Positions 36,534 to 44,966 of a DNA stretch of 64,000 bases are shown one piece after another. The first letter of the stretch is position 1, and every line of letters begins with the position of its first letter. Both the position numbers and the translations under genes were made by a program. Source of the DNA: Bacillus massilinigeriensis (GTDB taxonomy: Bacteria > Bacillota > Bacilli > Bacillales > Cytobacillaceae); assembly GCF_900111815.1 (NCBI RefSeq), contig NZ_LT630004.1, positions 1,571,117 to 1,635,116 on the forward strand, read 5' to 3'. Under the pieces are notes generated by a model. It was not told the origin of the DNA and ran no database searches. It saw only the letters and a list, made by a program, of their open reading frames with translations.

Positions 36534-37805
36534 ATGAACTATATAGAGAAATTGTTTACGAAGCCAGGGGAAAAGTCATCTAAAGGTCAATCAGATAAAG
36601 GGATCGATAGTCAAAGGGCCGCAATATTTGCAATCGCCTCCATTCCCTTGGTTATGACGCTAGGCAATTCAATGTTAATTCCAGTTCTACCTGTCATGGA
36701 AAAGGAAATGAATATTTCAGCCTTTCAGTCCAGCCTCATTATTACTGTGTATTCAGTTATAGCCATTTTTCTAATTCCGGTAGCAGGTTACCTTTCTGAT
36801 CATATTGGAAGGAAAAAGGTAATCATCCCCAGCCTGATATTAGTTGCAATTGGAGGAGGAATTAGCGGTTGGGCCGCATTAATGGGTGAAAACGGTTATT
36901 GGGTGTTGCTTGTTGGTAGAGCGATTCAAGGAGCAGGCGCAGCAGGTTGCTTCCCAATCGTGCTTCCATTAGTTGGGGATATGTTCAAAGACGAAGACGA
37001 TGTGAGCAGCGCATTAGGAGAAATTGAAACTTCTAATACATTAGGAAAAGTTCTAAGCCCGATTGTGGGATCTTTTTTAGCGGGATTTATTTGGTACATT
37101 CCTTTCTTTTCAATTCCAGTACTTTGTGCCATTTCCATCCTATTGATGGTTTTTTTCGTAAAGAGTCCGAACAATAAAGCCGAACCTCTTCCTTTCAAGA
37201 TTTTCATAAAAAAGATAAAGCTCATTTTTACGGAAAACGGAAAAATGCTTTATGCTATTTTTTTTATCGGGGTTATCCTCATGTTCGTACTGTTTGGAGT
37301 TCTTTTTTATCTTTCAGATATTCTCGAGCTCCAATACAATATTAAGAATAGAAAAAAAGGATTGATTCTTGCATTACCACTTGGCGTACTTTGTCTCTCC
37401 TCCTTCATTGCAGGAAGGCTGATCAAAAAGGATAAAGTATTGATGAAATGGATAGCATTTTCAGGAGCAGTTCTGCTAGGGGTCTCAACCGCTATTCTTG
37501 GTTTTTCAAAAGATCTTTGGTTCATTATCACGATGTTTCTCATCAGCGGAATTGGAATTGGAGCAAGCTTACCGCCACTGGATACTTTGATCACAGAGAG
37601 TATCGAAAAAGAAGAACGGGGAACCATTACCTCTATTTACAGCTCAATGAGATTTATTGGTGTAGCCGCAGGTCCGCCTGTCATTGCGCTATTAATGAAG
37701 AATTCAGAGAAGACCATGTTTTTTTTGTTGACAGGACTCAGTTTGGCTGCAGCAGCAGCAACATTTATTGCTATTAAGCCAGAAAAGAAAAAAGGGGGAC
37801 ATTGA
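36534..37805 (+). CDS. MFS transporter, DHA1 (drug:proton antiporter) type
   Basis: A 423-residue protein with twelve helices after a 30-residue hydrophilic N terminus. Motif A is GYLSDHIGRKKVI and the antiporter motif C region GRAIQGAGAAGCFPIVLPL is present. Drug or metabolite export is expected; substrate unknown. It starts after AGGCGGG. It has no partner gene. Confidence 0.87.
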   Translation: MNYIEKLFTKPGEKSSKGQSDKGIDSQRAAIFAIASIPLVMTLGNSMLIPVLPVMEKEMNISAFQSSLIITVYSVIAIFLIPVAGYLSDHIGRKKVIIPSLILVAIGGGISGWAALMGENGYWVLLVGRAIQGAGAAGCFPIVLPLVGDMFKDEDDVSSALGEIETSNTLGKVLSPIVGSFLAGFIWYIPFFSIPVLCAISILLMVFFVKSPNNKAEPLPFKIFIKKIKLIFTENGKMLYAIFFIGVILMFVLFGVLFYLSDILELQYNIKNRKKGLILALPLGVLCLSSFIAGRLIKKDKVLMKWIAFSGAVLLGVSTAILGFSKDLWFIITMFLISGIGIGASLPPLDTLITESIEKEERGTITSIYSSMRFIGVAAGPPVIALLMKNSEKTMFFLLTGLSLAAAAATFIAIKPEKKKGGH

Positions 37806-37818
37806 AAAAATACAAATC

Positions 37819-37847
37819 GTGACAGCATACCATGAATATGATATCCT
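37819..37847 (+). promoter_or_regulatory. Possible promoter of the antitoxin RNA
   Basis: GTGACA and TATCCT separated by 17 bases, directly after the MFS gene. A weak match; predicted start near 37854. Confidence 0.35.
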
Positions 37848-37853
37848 AAAAGT

Positions 37854-37980
37854 GAAATTATAAATAAACCACAAGTGTTGGCCCACCTGTGGTTTATGCA
37901 GCAGCTGTTTCCCGGAAGGGATCGGCATTATAAATGACTGGATCCCTCCCTGATTAATTAGGGAGGTCTATTTTTTTTGA
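37854..37980 (+). ncRNA. Candidate antitoxin RNA (convergent with the toxin mRNA)
   Basis: Predicted RNA of about 125 nt with one internal hairpin (ATAAACCACA / TGTGGTTTAT at 37864-37897) and a terminator CCTCCCT / AGGGAGG followed by TCTA and T8 (37945-37978). Its 3' end overlaps the last codons and 3' UTR of the toxin gene on the other strand, as in TxpA/RatA and BsrG/SR4. Confidence 0.5.
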
Positions 37981-38051
37981 TTAAATGACAGGATCGCAAT
38001 AATCAGGCTGGCAAACGTAAACATAGCCATAAATGTCTCGAATACTGTCAA
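37968..38051 (-). CDS. Type I toxin, small hydrophobic holin-like peptide (TxpA/BsrG group)
   Basis: A 27-residue peptide with a single membrane helix (FTFASLIIAILSF), an N-terminal TVFETFMAMF typical of 'putative holin-like toxin' peptides and a Lys end. It starts with TTG, seven bases after GGGGGTG. The SD lies in a stem: CCCCT and AGGGG pair at 38062-38076, so translation is probably inhibited by the mRNA's own structure. It stands between an extended -10 promoter and a convergent RNA. The toxin mechanism (membrane insertion) is known for the family, not shown here. Confidence 0.68.
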   Translation of the reverse strand: MTVFETFMAMFTFASLIIAILSFNQKK

Positions 38052-38117
38052 GAGGCATCACCCCCTTTCAGAGGGGATAGCCGACCACCCTTCCTTTCAC
38101 TAGACTACTGCTTCTTT

Positions 38118-38126
38118 ATTATAACA
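38118..38126 (-). promoter_or_regulatory. Extended -10 promoter of the toxin mRNA
   Basis: Minus-strand TGTTATAAT at 38118-38126, a consensus -10 with TGN extension. Predicted start near 38111, giving a 5' UTR of about 60 bases. Confidence 0.6.
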
Positions 38127-38371
38127 TATCGCCCGCCTTTGAACGAACGCTTGTTCCCCTTATATTTAAATTAAGTCAAATAGCCTATTTAGAACCTTAT
38201 ATTCGGAATAGGTATGATTGTAACTATTACAAATTCTTTGTGAAAAATGTTAAGACAAAAGAATAATTTAAGTAAATTTACGTAAAACATGGTTTTTTAC
38301 TCTTTTTTTCTCTTCAAAATCTTGTATGATTGGCTTGTAATCCCATTACTACTAACCAAGGAGGAGAAAAA

Positions 38372-38614
38372 TTGAAGAACAATCTCCAAAAAGGAATGCT
38401 GGCTTTGACTGCCGCTTTCATGCTGACCGGTGTAGCAACAGGATGCAATAATGATAGTAATGAACAGGAAGAAACAGAAGAAAACCAAGACGTGGAAAAT
38501 AAGCCTGATAACGAAATGGAAGAAGAAAAAACAGATGAAACAGATCAAGATGAGCAAAATAATGATGAAGCAGATAACGGAGAAACCGAGGAAGATAAAG
38601 AAAAAGAGGAATAA
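38372..38614 (+). CDS. Acidic lipoprotein, unknown
   Basis: An 80-residue protein. A lipoprotein signal peptide (LALTAAFMLTGVATGC) precedes a tail made almost only of Glu, Asp, Asn, Lys and Gln, likely unstructured and strongly acidic. It would be tethered outside the membrane. The start is TTG, seven bases after AAGGAGG. Such tails may bind cations; no function is known. It ends at a strong terminator shared with sodF. Confidence 0.75.
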   Translation: MKNNLQKGMLALTAAFMLTGVATGCNNDSNEQEETEENQDVENKPDNEMEEEKTDETDQDEQNNDEADNGETEEDKEKEE

Positions 38615-38623
38615 TCATACTTT

Positions 38624-38654
38624 AGGCTGAGCCCCCTTGTGGCTCAGCCTTTTT
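38624..38654. terminator. Bidirectional terminator
   Basis: AGGCTGAGCC / GGCTCAGCCT, seven-base loop, then T4 on the plus strand and A-rich on the other side. Confidence 0.9.
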
Positions 38655-38660
38655 CTAACT

Positions 38661-39551
38661 TTAGTAAGGAGGCCATTGAACGACCAAAGCTGTTTGCAGC
38701 CGCCGGTCAACTTCTTGCCAGTTTACAATATTCCACCACTGTTCTATATACTTGCGCCGATCATTTTTGTATTGTAAATAATAGGCATGTTCCCAGACAT
38801 CAAGAACTAAGAGTGGGATGGTGTCCCATTGCGTTAAGTTTTGGTGTTTTTCTGCCGTTAATATTTCAAGTCGTCGAGCCCTTGGTGACCAAACAAGCAA
38901 GGCCCAGCCTACTCCCTCTACTGCAGCAGCCGCTTCAGTAAAATGCTTCTTAAATTTTTCATAACTCCCGAAAGAATTGGTTAAGTACTTTAATACGATC
39001 CCGCCGGGTTTGCCGCCTCCGGTTGGAGACATAACCTTCCAAAATATCGTGTGTAAATAATGTCCTGAACCATGAAATGCAGCTTCTCTTTCCCAATGCT
39101 TGATCAGCTTAAACTCATTTGTATCTCTGGCTTTTTCCATCTCCAACTCCGCCTTATTCAATCCTGCTACATAGCTTTGGTGGTGTTTCGTATGGTGGAG
39201 TATCATGATCTCCTCAGCAATAAAGGGTTCCAGGGAATTATAAGCATATGGCAATGGCGGCAACCGATGCATTCCAGACGGAATTGTACCTTGTCTCTCT
39301 TCCCCTTCACTTCGTATAGAAAGAGAGGTTTGAACTAAAATACTTGAAAGTCTATCATAGAGAGTGTGTGATAATTCGTATAGCTCCGCTTCATTTTGGT
39401 TTCTTTCCTCTTCCGCCTTCATTTTCAATAAACCAATGCTTTCCAATAAGGAATCAATCTTTTCCTTGTGTTGGCTCCTTAAAGAGCGAAGCAAACTTTC
39501 CATTTCAGAGCACCATTCCATTAATAAGCTTCTATAATGTTGCTTTTCCAT
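38661..39551 (-). CDS. sodF: Fe/Mn superoxide dismutase with N-terminal extension
   Basis: A 296-residue protein. The C-terminal 200 residues are an iron/manganese SOD: LPPLPYAYNSLEPFI, first metal His in ILHHTKHHQSYVAGLN, second in GSGHYLHTIFW, and Asp/His in VLDVWEHAYYLQYK. About 90 N-terminal residues form charged helices absent in ordinary SodA, matching the layout of B. subtilis SodF (about 281 residues). It turns superoxide into peroxide and oxygen. The ATG at 39551 follows AAGGAGG at seven bases. No signal peptide, so cytoplasmic. Confidence 0.92.
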   Translation of the reverse strand: MEKQHYRSLLMEWCSEMESLLRSLRSQHKEKIDSLLESIGLLKMKAEEERNQNEAELYELSHTLYDRLSSILVQTSLSIRSEGEERQGTIPSGMHRLPPLPYAYNSLEPFIAEEIMILHHTKHHQSYVAGLNKAELEMEKARDTNEFKLIKHWEREAAFHGSGHYLHTIFWKVMSPTGGGKPGGIVLKYLTNSFGSYEKFKKHFTEAAAAVEGVGWALLVWSPRARRLEILTAEKHQNLTQWDTIPLLVLDVWEHAYYLQYKNDRRKYIEQWWNIVNWQEVDRRLQTALVVQWPPY

Positions 39552-39706
39552 CAACATCCCTCCTTAAGAACATCTCTAATGAATATGACAAGAATAAATG
39601 GTAAATAACCTAGAAGCAGAACTAAGAGATTCAATTTCTGCCTTTTGCGGAAAAAAAGATTATAATAGGGTTATTATTTCACATTAGAACAGGAGGAGGT
39701 TTTTTT

Positions 39707-40759
39707 ATGGGGGACAAAAAAATGCCAGAAACATTAAAGTTGATAAAAGAATTAGTCACTATTCCTAGTCCGTCAGGAAATACAGAAGAAGTAATCAGTT
39801 TCGTAGAAGCTTTCTTAAAAAACATTGGGGTTGAGTCAAAAAGAAATCGTAAAGGTGGCTTAATTGCAACACTCCAAGGAGAAGATGATGAACATCACCG
39901 AATGCTAACAGCGCATGTCGATACTCTTGGCGCGATGATTAAGGAAATAAAACCTTGTGGCCGCCTTAAGATTGATTTAATAGGTGGGTTCAAGTTCAAC
40001 TCAATTGAAGGGGAGTATTGTACGGTCGAGACTTCCACAGGAAGAAAATTTTCAGGCACTATTCTTATGCACCAAACGTCTGTCCATGTATATAAAGATG
40101 CTGGTAAAGCAGAACGGAATCAGGAAAACATGGAAATACGACTTGACGAAAAAGTCCGAAATGAAGATGATGTAAGGGCGCTTGGAATAGAAGTAGGAGA
40201 TTTTGTCTCTTTTGATCCTAGAATAGAAATAACTCCATCAGGGTATATAAAATCTCGACACCTTGATGATAAAGCAAGTGTTGCCCTGCTCCTTTTATTA
40301 ATGAAAAAAATAAAAATGGAGAATATTCTCCTTCCTCACACAACGCATTTTCTTATTTCTAATAATGAAGAGATTGGCTATGGAGGAAATTCCAACATTC
40401 CGGCGGAAACAGTGGAGTACTTGGCAGTAGATATGGGTGCGATGGGAGATGGCCAGGCGACAGATGAATATACTGTGAGCATTTGTGCGAAAGATGCAAG
40501 CGGTCCCTATCACTATGGTTTACGCAAACATCTTGTTGAATTGGCTTACCGAAACAATATTGACTATAAAATAGACATTTACCCTTATTACGGATCAGAT
40601 GCATCTGCTGCGATACGATCAGGTAACGATATTGTCCATGGATTAATTGGACCAGGCATCGACTCCTCCCATGCATTTGAGAGAACCCATATCGATTCTC
40701 TCGATAATACTGAAAAACTCCTCACCTGTTATATTCAGTCTAAAATGATGTGTTCCTAG
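39707..40759 (+). CDS. M42-family metallopeptidase (YhfE-like)
   Basis: A 350-residue aminopeptidase/cellulase-type M42 peptidase. Metal ligands are visible: TAHVDTLG, SRHLDDKAS, the catalytic Glu pair SNNEEIGYGG, VDMGAMG and the C-terminal SHAFERTH. M42 peptidases form tetrahedral dodecamers and degrade small peptides. The start follows AGGAGGAGG. B. subtilis YhfE is of this type. Confidence 0.92.
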   Translation: MGDKKMPETLKLIKELVTIPSPSGNTEEVISFVEAFLKNIGVESKRNRKGGLIATLQGEDDEHHRMLTAHVDTLGAMIKEIKPCGRLKIDLIGGFKFNSIEGEYCTVETSTGRKFSGTILMHQTSVHVYKDAGKAERNQENMEIRLDEKVRNEDDVRALGIEVGDFVSFDPRIEITPSGYIKSRHLDDKASVALLLLLMKKIKMENILLPHTTHFLISNNEEIGYGGNSNIPAETVEYLAVDMGAMGDGQATDEYTVSICAKDASGPYHYGLRKHLVELAYRNNIDYKIDIYPYYGSDASAAIRSGNDIVHGLIGPGIDSSHAFERTHIDSLDNTEKLLTCYIQSKMMCS

Positions 40760-40765
40760 TTTTTT

Positions 40766-40800
40766 AAGGTGATTTGCCCTTTTGGCAATCACCTTTATTT
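40766..40800. terminator. Bidirectional terminator
   Basis: AAGGTGATTTGCC / GGCAATCACCTT with one bulge, T-rich on the right. Confidence 0.8.
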
Positions 40801-40872
40801 TTTAGGGTTTAGTATTCAAAAGAATTGCTGTTCTTTCCTGCTACACTTATGATATGGAAAAAAGAAAGATAT

Positions 40873-42210
40873 TTAAATAGCCTCGTTTAAGATACGTCTC
40901 TGTACAGCCATTAACGCTTCTTCAAGAATTCGGAGCATTTCATCTACTTCCTTCTCATTAATCACAAGCGGAGGAGCAAATACAATAGTATCTTTCCCTT
41001 CAAAACAGACAGTCCTGACCATTAGACCTCTTTTAGCCGCCTCGGCGCTCACTTTAGGTGCAATGAGTTTATCGAATCTTTTGCCATTACGATCCATTAT
41101 CTCTATCGCACCAATAAGTCCGAGTGCACGTATTTCGCCTGCAATTTCTACTTTTTCCTTCAGCTTTTTCAGGCCATTAACAAGTTTTTCTCCCATTACT
41201 CTAGAATTCTCTACAAGACCTTCCCTTTCAATTATCTCCAGGTTTTTCAAACCCACCGCACACGCAGTTGCATGCCCACTGTAAGTATATCCATGGAGAA
41301 GAACATCACTTGAAAGCTCTACAAGCTCCTTGTGTAGTTCTTCCGTCAAAGCTACAGCTCCCAACGGAATGTAACCACTTGTTATCCCCTTGGCAAGAAG
41401 CATTAAATCAGGAACCACATCATAGTGTTCACAGCCGAACATTTTTCCTGTTCTGCCAAAACCCGTTATTACTTCATCTGCAATGAACAGGATATCGTGA
41501 TCGTCACAAATTTTTCGAATTTCCTTAAAATAACCTTCAGGTGCCATATTTACCCCGCCTGCTCCTTGGATAGGTTCTGAAATAAAAGCAGCAATAGAAT
41601 TTGCACCTTCTGCTTGAATGCAATCTAGAAGTGACTTAGTGCTTTCAGGTTCCACATGAAGAAAATCAGGTGCCAGTGATGTAGTCATCTCTTGAAAAGG
41701 CATGATCCCTGTTGCACTAGTGGCACCAATGTTTACTCCATGATAACCTCTCCTGCGAGAAATAATCTTTTTCTTATCAGGTTTTCCTTTTAGTTTCCAG
41801 TAATGACGTACAAGCTTATATGCTGTATCATTCGACTCCGATCCACCTGATGTGAAAAAAACAGCATTCAAGTTACCGGGGGTGATCTCTGCCAGTTTTG
41901 TTGCAAGTAAAATTGCCGGCTCATTACTCATGGAAGAAAACGAATTGGTGAATGCCAGCTTTTCCATTTGTTCTTTTGCTGCTTCTGCAAGTTCTGATCT
42001 TCCATAGCCAACATTGACATTCCAAAGGGAAGACATACCTTCCAATACTTTCTGTCCAGAAATATCTGTAAGGTAAACACCTTCACCTTTTACAAAAATA
42101 AACGGAGCTCCCTGCTGCTGTTGCAATTTTAGTGAAGAAGTGGGGTGAATAAAATGTTTTTTATCCAGTTCGATTAAATCTTCTCGGTGATTTCTTGCCT
42201 GTTCCATCAT
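40873..42210 (-). CDS. Class-III (omega) aminotransferase, PLP-dependent
   Basis: A 445-residue transaminase of the subgroup-III family. FFTSGGSESNDTAYKLVRHYW, RRRGYHGVNIGATSATG, FIADEVITGFGRTGKMFGCE (PLP ring Asp) and LLAKGITSGYIPLGA (PLP-binding Lys) are all present. It transfers an amino group from a terminal amine or amino acid to pyruvate or 2-oxoglutarate; the exact substrate is not predictable. The ATG at 42210 follows GGAAGGAG at six bases. B. subtilis YhxA is comparable. Confidence 0.9.
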   Translation of the reverse strand: MMEQARNHREDLIELDKKHFIHPTSSLKLQQQQGAPFIFVKGEGVYLTDISGQKVLEGMSSLWNVNVGYGRSELAEAAKEQMEKLAFTNSFSSMSNEPAILLATKLAEITPGNLNAVFFTSGGSESNDTAYKLVRHYWKLKGKPDKKKIISRRRGYHGVNIGATSATGIMPFQEMTTSLAPDFLHVEPESTKSLLDCIQAEGANSIAAFISEPIQGAGGVNMAPEGYFKEIRKICDDHDILFIADEVITGFGRTGKMFGCEHYDVVPDLMLLAKGITSGYIPLGAVALTEELHKELVELSSDVLLHGYTYSGHATACAVGLKNLEIIEREGLVENSRVMGEKLVNGLKKLKEKVEIAGEIRALGLIGAIEIMDRNGKRFDKLIAPKVSAEAAKRGLMVRTVCFEGKDTIVFAPPLVINEKEVDEMLRILEEALMAVQRRILNEAI

Positions 42211-42329
42211 CAATGACTCCTTCCTGTTCAAAAAACACGTTATTTATTCCTTTTCGCAATGGTAAGAAAATTAATTGCTAAATTAAATTTTCTTTACACA
42301 GTATTTAACTGTAAACATATAAGAAGAGA

Positions 42330-43445
42330 CTACATGCTTATTCGGAAATCCCCTTTATGCCTGTAAATAAAATTGTTGTCACCTGAATCTAACCTTTCAC
42401 CGATTATTGCATTCTCAATAATTGTATTTTTTCCTACTACTGCATTCGGAAGCAATACTGAATTTCGAACCACTGCTCCCTTTTCAACTTTTGCAGCATA
42501 AGAGATAACAGAATTAAATACTTTTCCATATATTTCACTTCCCTCTGAGATAAAAGACTGTCTGACAAGTGCATCTTCGTCTATATAAGCAGGCACTATA
42601 CTTTGATTGGAAGTAAATATAGACCATTTTTTATTATCCATTAATATATTGGTTCTGTGAGTTAACAGATCCATATTCGCCTCCCAGAGGCTTTCGAGTG
42701 TGCCTACATCCTTCCAATACCCTTCATGCATGTAGGCATATAATGAGAAACCCTCCGCTAACATATACGGAATGACATCTTTTCCGAAATCACTGAAGGA
42801 AAGTGGATTGTCATCAAGCACTTCAATAATATTGCGTAAAACTCTCCAATTGAAAATATAAATACCCATTGAAGCCATATTCGAGGCAGGGAATTGGGGT
42901 TTCTCCTCAAATTCATGTATTCTTCCGGTAACAGGGTCAATACACAAAATACCAAATCGATTTGCTTCGCTCCATGGTACTGGAATTACTGAAATACTAA
43001 CATCTGCTCCACTCTTCTTATGCTCTTTTAACATCTGACGATAATCCATTTTATATATATGATCCCCAGAAAGGACGATAACGTAGTCAGGGTCATAAAA
43101 AGAAATAAATTCCCGGTTTTGAGCCACAGCATGTGCGGTTCCTTCATACCAACGAGAACGGGTTTTACATTGGAATGGAGGAAGAAACGTAATTCCATCA
43201 ACATAACGATCAAAACCCCAAATTTTTCCATCGTTTATGTATTTTTGAAGTGTATGCGGTTGATACTGTGTCAGAATCCCGACTGTCTCTACCTCGGAAT
43301 GAATACAATTGCTCAGTGGAAAATCAATGATTCTATATTTTCCGCCAAACGACACAGCCGGTTTTGCAATGTTTTCAGTAAGGCTTCTTAGTCTTGAACC
43401 CCTGCCCCCAGCCAGTATCATTGCAATTAGTTCTTTTTTTGCCAT
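42330..43445 (-). CDS. glgC: Glucose-1-phosphate adenylyltransferase
   Basis: A 371-residue nucleotidyltransferase that makes ADP-glucose for glycogen. The loop [45 protein letters not shown] and FEEKPQFP are conserved; a left-handed beta-helix ends the protein. The usual glg operon partners (glgB, glgD, glgA, glgP) are absent on both sides, so glgC is isolated. The SD is weak. Confidence 0.94.
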   Translation of the reverse strand: MAKKELIAMILAGGRGSRLRSLTENIAKPAVSFGGKYRIIDFPLSNCIHSEVETVGILTQYQPHTLQKYINDGKIWGFDRYVDGITFLPPFQCKTRSRWYEGTAHAVAQNREFISFYDPDYVIVLSGDHIYKMDYRQMLKEHKKSGADVSISVIPVPWSEANRFGILCIDPVTGRIHEFEEKPQFPASNMASMGIYIFNWRVLRNIIEVLDDNPLSFSDFGKDVIPYMLAEGFSLYAYMHEGYWKDVGTLESLWEANMDLLTHRTNILMDNKKWSIFTSNQSIVPAYIDEDALVRQSFISEGSEIYGKVFNSVISYAAKVEKGAVVRNSVLLPNAVVGKNTIIENAIIGERLDSGDNNFIYRHKGDFRISM

Positions 43446-43730
43446 GGTTCCATCCGTCCCATCCTTTCGTTCAAAGTAATAGACTATCGTTTAATCAAAT
43501 TGGAGTCCAATCTAACCAAATTTCTAACATGGATTAATAGGCCTTTTGGCACAAATTTATCGTATTTCGGTATTCATTTTATAAAAAGTAGCGAATAGCT
43601 TTATACGATTTTATGCTATACAACTAATCAGTATGTATTATACTTTTGTTGGTGAGAAAATTTGACTTTCGGAAGTAGCGGAATCAACAATTCAGGCTCA
43701 CCGCGGCTGGTTGAAGTCTTCACATCCGCA

Positions 43731-43761
43731 AAAAAACACAGGCAGCTGCCTGTGTTTTTTT
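43731..43761 (-). terminator. Terminator of ydjO
   Basis: AAACACAGGCA / TGCCTGTGTTT near-palindrome with A and T runs on both sides. In the space 43446-43730 upstream I see nothing else that can be supported apart from the glgC promoter region. Confidence 0.9.
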
Positions 43762-43770
43762 ACCTTTCAT

Positions 43771-43977
43771 TTAACCGTTAAGGTTTAAGCTATGGTTGTT
43801 AACTACTTCCAACACACGCGTCTCATTTGCCATCTGGCTGTGGCAAATCGGGCATTCAGGAGTCTCGCTGCTCTTAAAGTTGTCCCTAACCCAGCAGTTA
43901 CAATCCTCAGAAGTACAAACCCATACTTTTGTTTCTGCAGTTACAATTTCCTCAGGCAGCCTTCTTCCAAATGCCAT
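43771..43977 (-). CDS. ydjO: Cold-inducible YdjO-like zinc-finger protein
   Basis: A 68-residue protein, the length of B. subtilis YdjO. MAFGRRLPEEIV, ETKVWVCTSEDCNCWVRDNF and ECPICHS give two Cys pairs for zinc. The family is described as cold-inducible; molecular role unknown. The ATG at 43977 has GGAG nine bases upstream; the frame extends further up but runs through a leader hairpin. The leader contains a terminator-like structure. Confidence 0.85.
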   Translation of the reverse strand: MAFGRRLPEEIVTAETKVWVCTSEDCNCWVRDNFKSSETPECPICHSQMANETRVLEVVNNHSLNLNG

Positions 43978-44021
43978 TACCTCACGCTCCAATTCTATAG
44001 TGTTCATACGGCCAATATAAA

Positions 44022-44082
44022 AGGGTGAAAAAAAATTCATTTATTATAAAAAGCTTCTCTTAACTTCTTATAATAAATGAAT
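44022..44082 (-). promoter_or_regulatory. Leader terminator hairpin upstream of ydjO
   Basis: Perfect 15-bp inverted repeat ATTCATTTATTATAA / TTATAATAAATGAAT (44035-44049 and 44068-44082) followed in minus-strand sense by T8. It lies between the promoter and the ydjO start, in the position of an attenuator. The stem is almost all A-T pairs, so its stability should depend strongly on temperature. Confidence 0.65.
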
Positions 44083-44105
44083 CCACTTTTATTGGTATCA
44101 AGTCT

Positions 44106-44134
44106 AGTATAACATACTCAGTGTAAATTTCCAA
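44106..44134 (-). promoter_or_regulatory. Promoter of ydjO
   Basis: Minus-strand TTGGAA (44129-44134), 17-base spacer, TATACT (44106-44111) with TG extension. Predicted start near 44098, giving a leader of about 120 bases. Confidence 0.6.
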
Positions 44135-44298
44135 AAAATCCTTTCATTCCCTTTCGGCCAGCTGCATCACTTTAAGTATATGCTTCTTCCTATATTTTAT
44201 TCCTTCGCATTTCCATCCATTTTTGTCGTAAACACCTTTGTTTCCGAATAATTATAAGACGAGCAATACATGTCCAATGATAAAATGGAGGGTTATTG

Positions 44299-44925
44299 TT
44301 GAGTATATTTTTCAGCTATGTTTTTTTAGGTTTATCGCTCGCAGCCCCAATTGGTCCAGTTAATGCAGCACAGATGGACAAAGGAATTCGAAATGGTTTT
44401 CTGCATGCGTGGCTGCTAGGACTTGGAGCTGTTACAGCAGACATTATCTACATGGTTGCTGTATTTCTCGGAATAGGCAGATTCTTGGAAACACCTTATA
44501 TTCAAATGTTTCTTTGGCTATTCGGCGCTTTTATTCTGCTTTATACCGGAATTGAAAGCATTATAGGTGCCGGAAAAATCGTACACCAGACTAGAAAGGA
44601 TGAATCCAAAGGGAAATCGTTCTTATCAGGATTTCTGATGTCCATTTCAAACCCTTTAACAATCTTATTTTGGCTTGGAATTTATGGTTCTGTTTTAGCG
44701 AAAACAGCTGCATCATACGATGCCGTTCACTTAGCCCTTTACAGTTTGGCTATCATCATCGGTCTTTTATCTTGGGACATCGTCATGGCAGGCATTTCAA
44801 GCAGCTTCCGAAAACTGTTAACAGCTAAAATACTGACGATGATTTCTGTGCTTTCAGGTATTTCTCTTATTGGGTTTGCCATTTATTTTGGCTGGGAAGC
44901 TGCAAAGCTGCTCCTTCGCCTGTAA
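44299..44925 (+). CDS. LysE-family amino-acid exporter
   Basis: A 208-residue membrane protein with about six helices. LSLAAPIGPVNAAQMDKGIRNG and LMSISNPLTILFWLGIYGS are signature LysE/RhtB segments. It exports amino acids or related compounds. Start at TTG 44299, seven bases after GGAGG; another TTG three bases earlier is closer than ideal. B. subtilis YrhP is similar in type. Confidence 0.85.
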   Translation: MSIFFSYVFLGLSLAAPIGPVNAAQMDKGIRNGFLHAWLLGLGAVTADIIYMVAVFLGIGRFLETPYIQMFLWLFGAFILLYTGIESIIGAGKIVHQTRKDESKGKSFLSGFLMSISNPLTILFWLGIYGSVLAKTAASYDAVHLALYSLAIIIGLLSWDIVMAGISSSFRKLLTAKILTMISVLSGISLIGFAIYFGWEAAKLLLRL

Positions 44926-44933
44926 AACGTAAA

Positions 44934-44966
44934 GAAGCTTGGGCTCCACCAAGCTTCTTTACGTTT
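44934..44966. terminator. Bidirectional terminator
   Basis: AAACGTAAAGAAGCTTGG / CCAAGCTTCTTTACGTTT, an 18-bp perfect stem between convergent transporter genes. Confidence 0.9.

Noticed and set aside
43672-43790. A TTG-started small gene reading MTFGSSGINNSGS...
   Set aside because: It runs through the ydjO terminator hairpin and into the antisense of the ydjO end; no conserved features.
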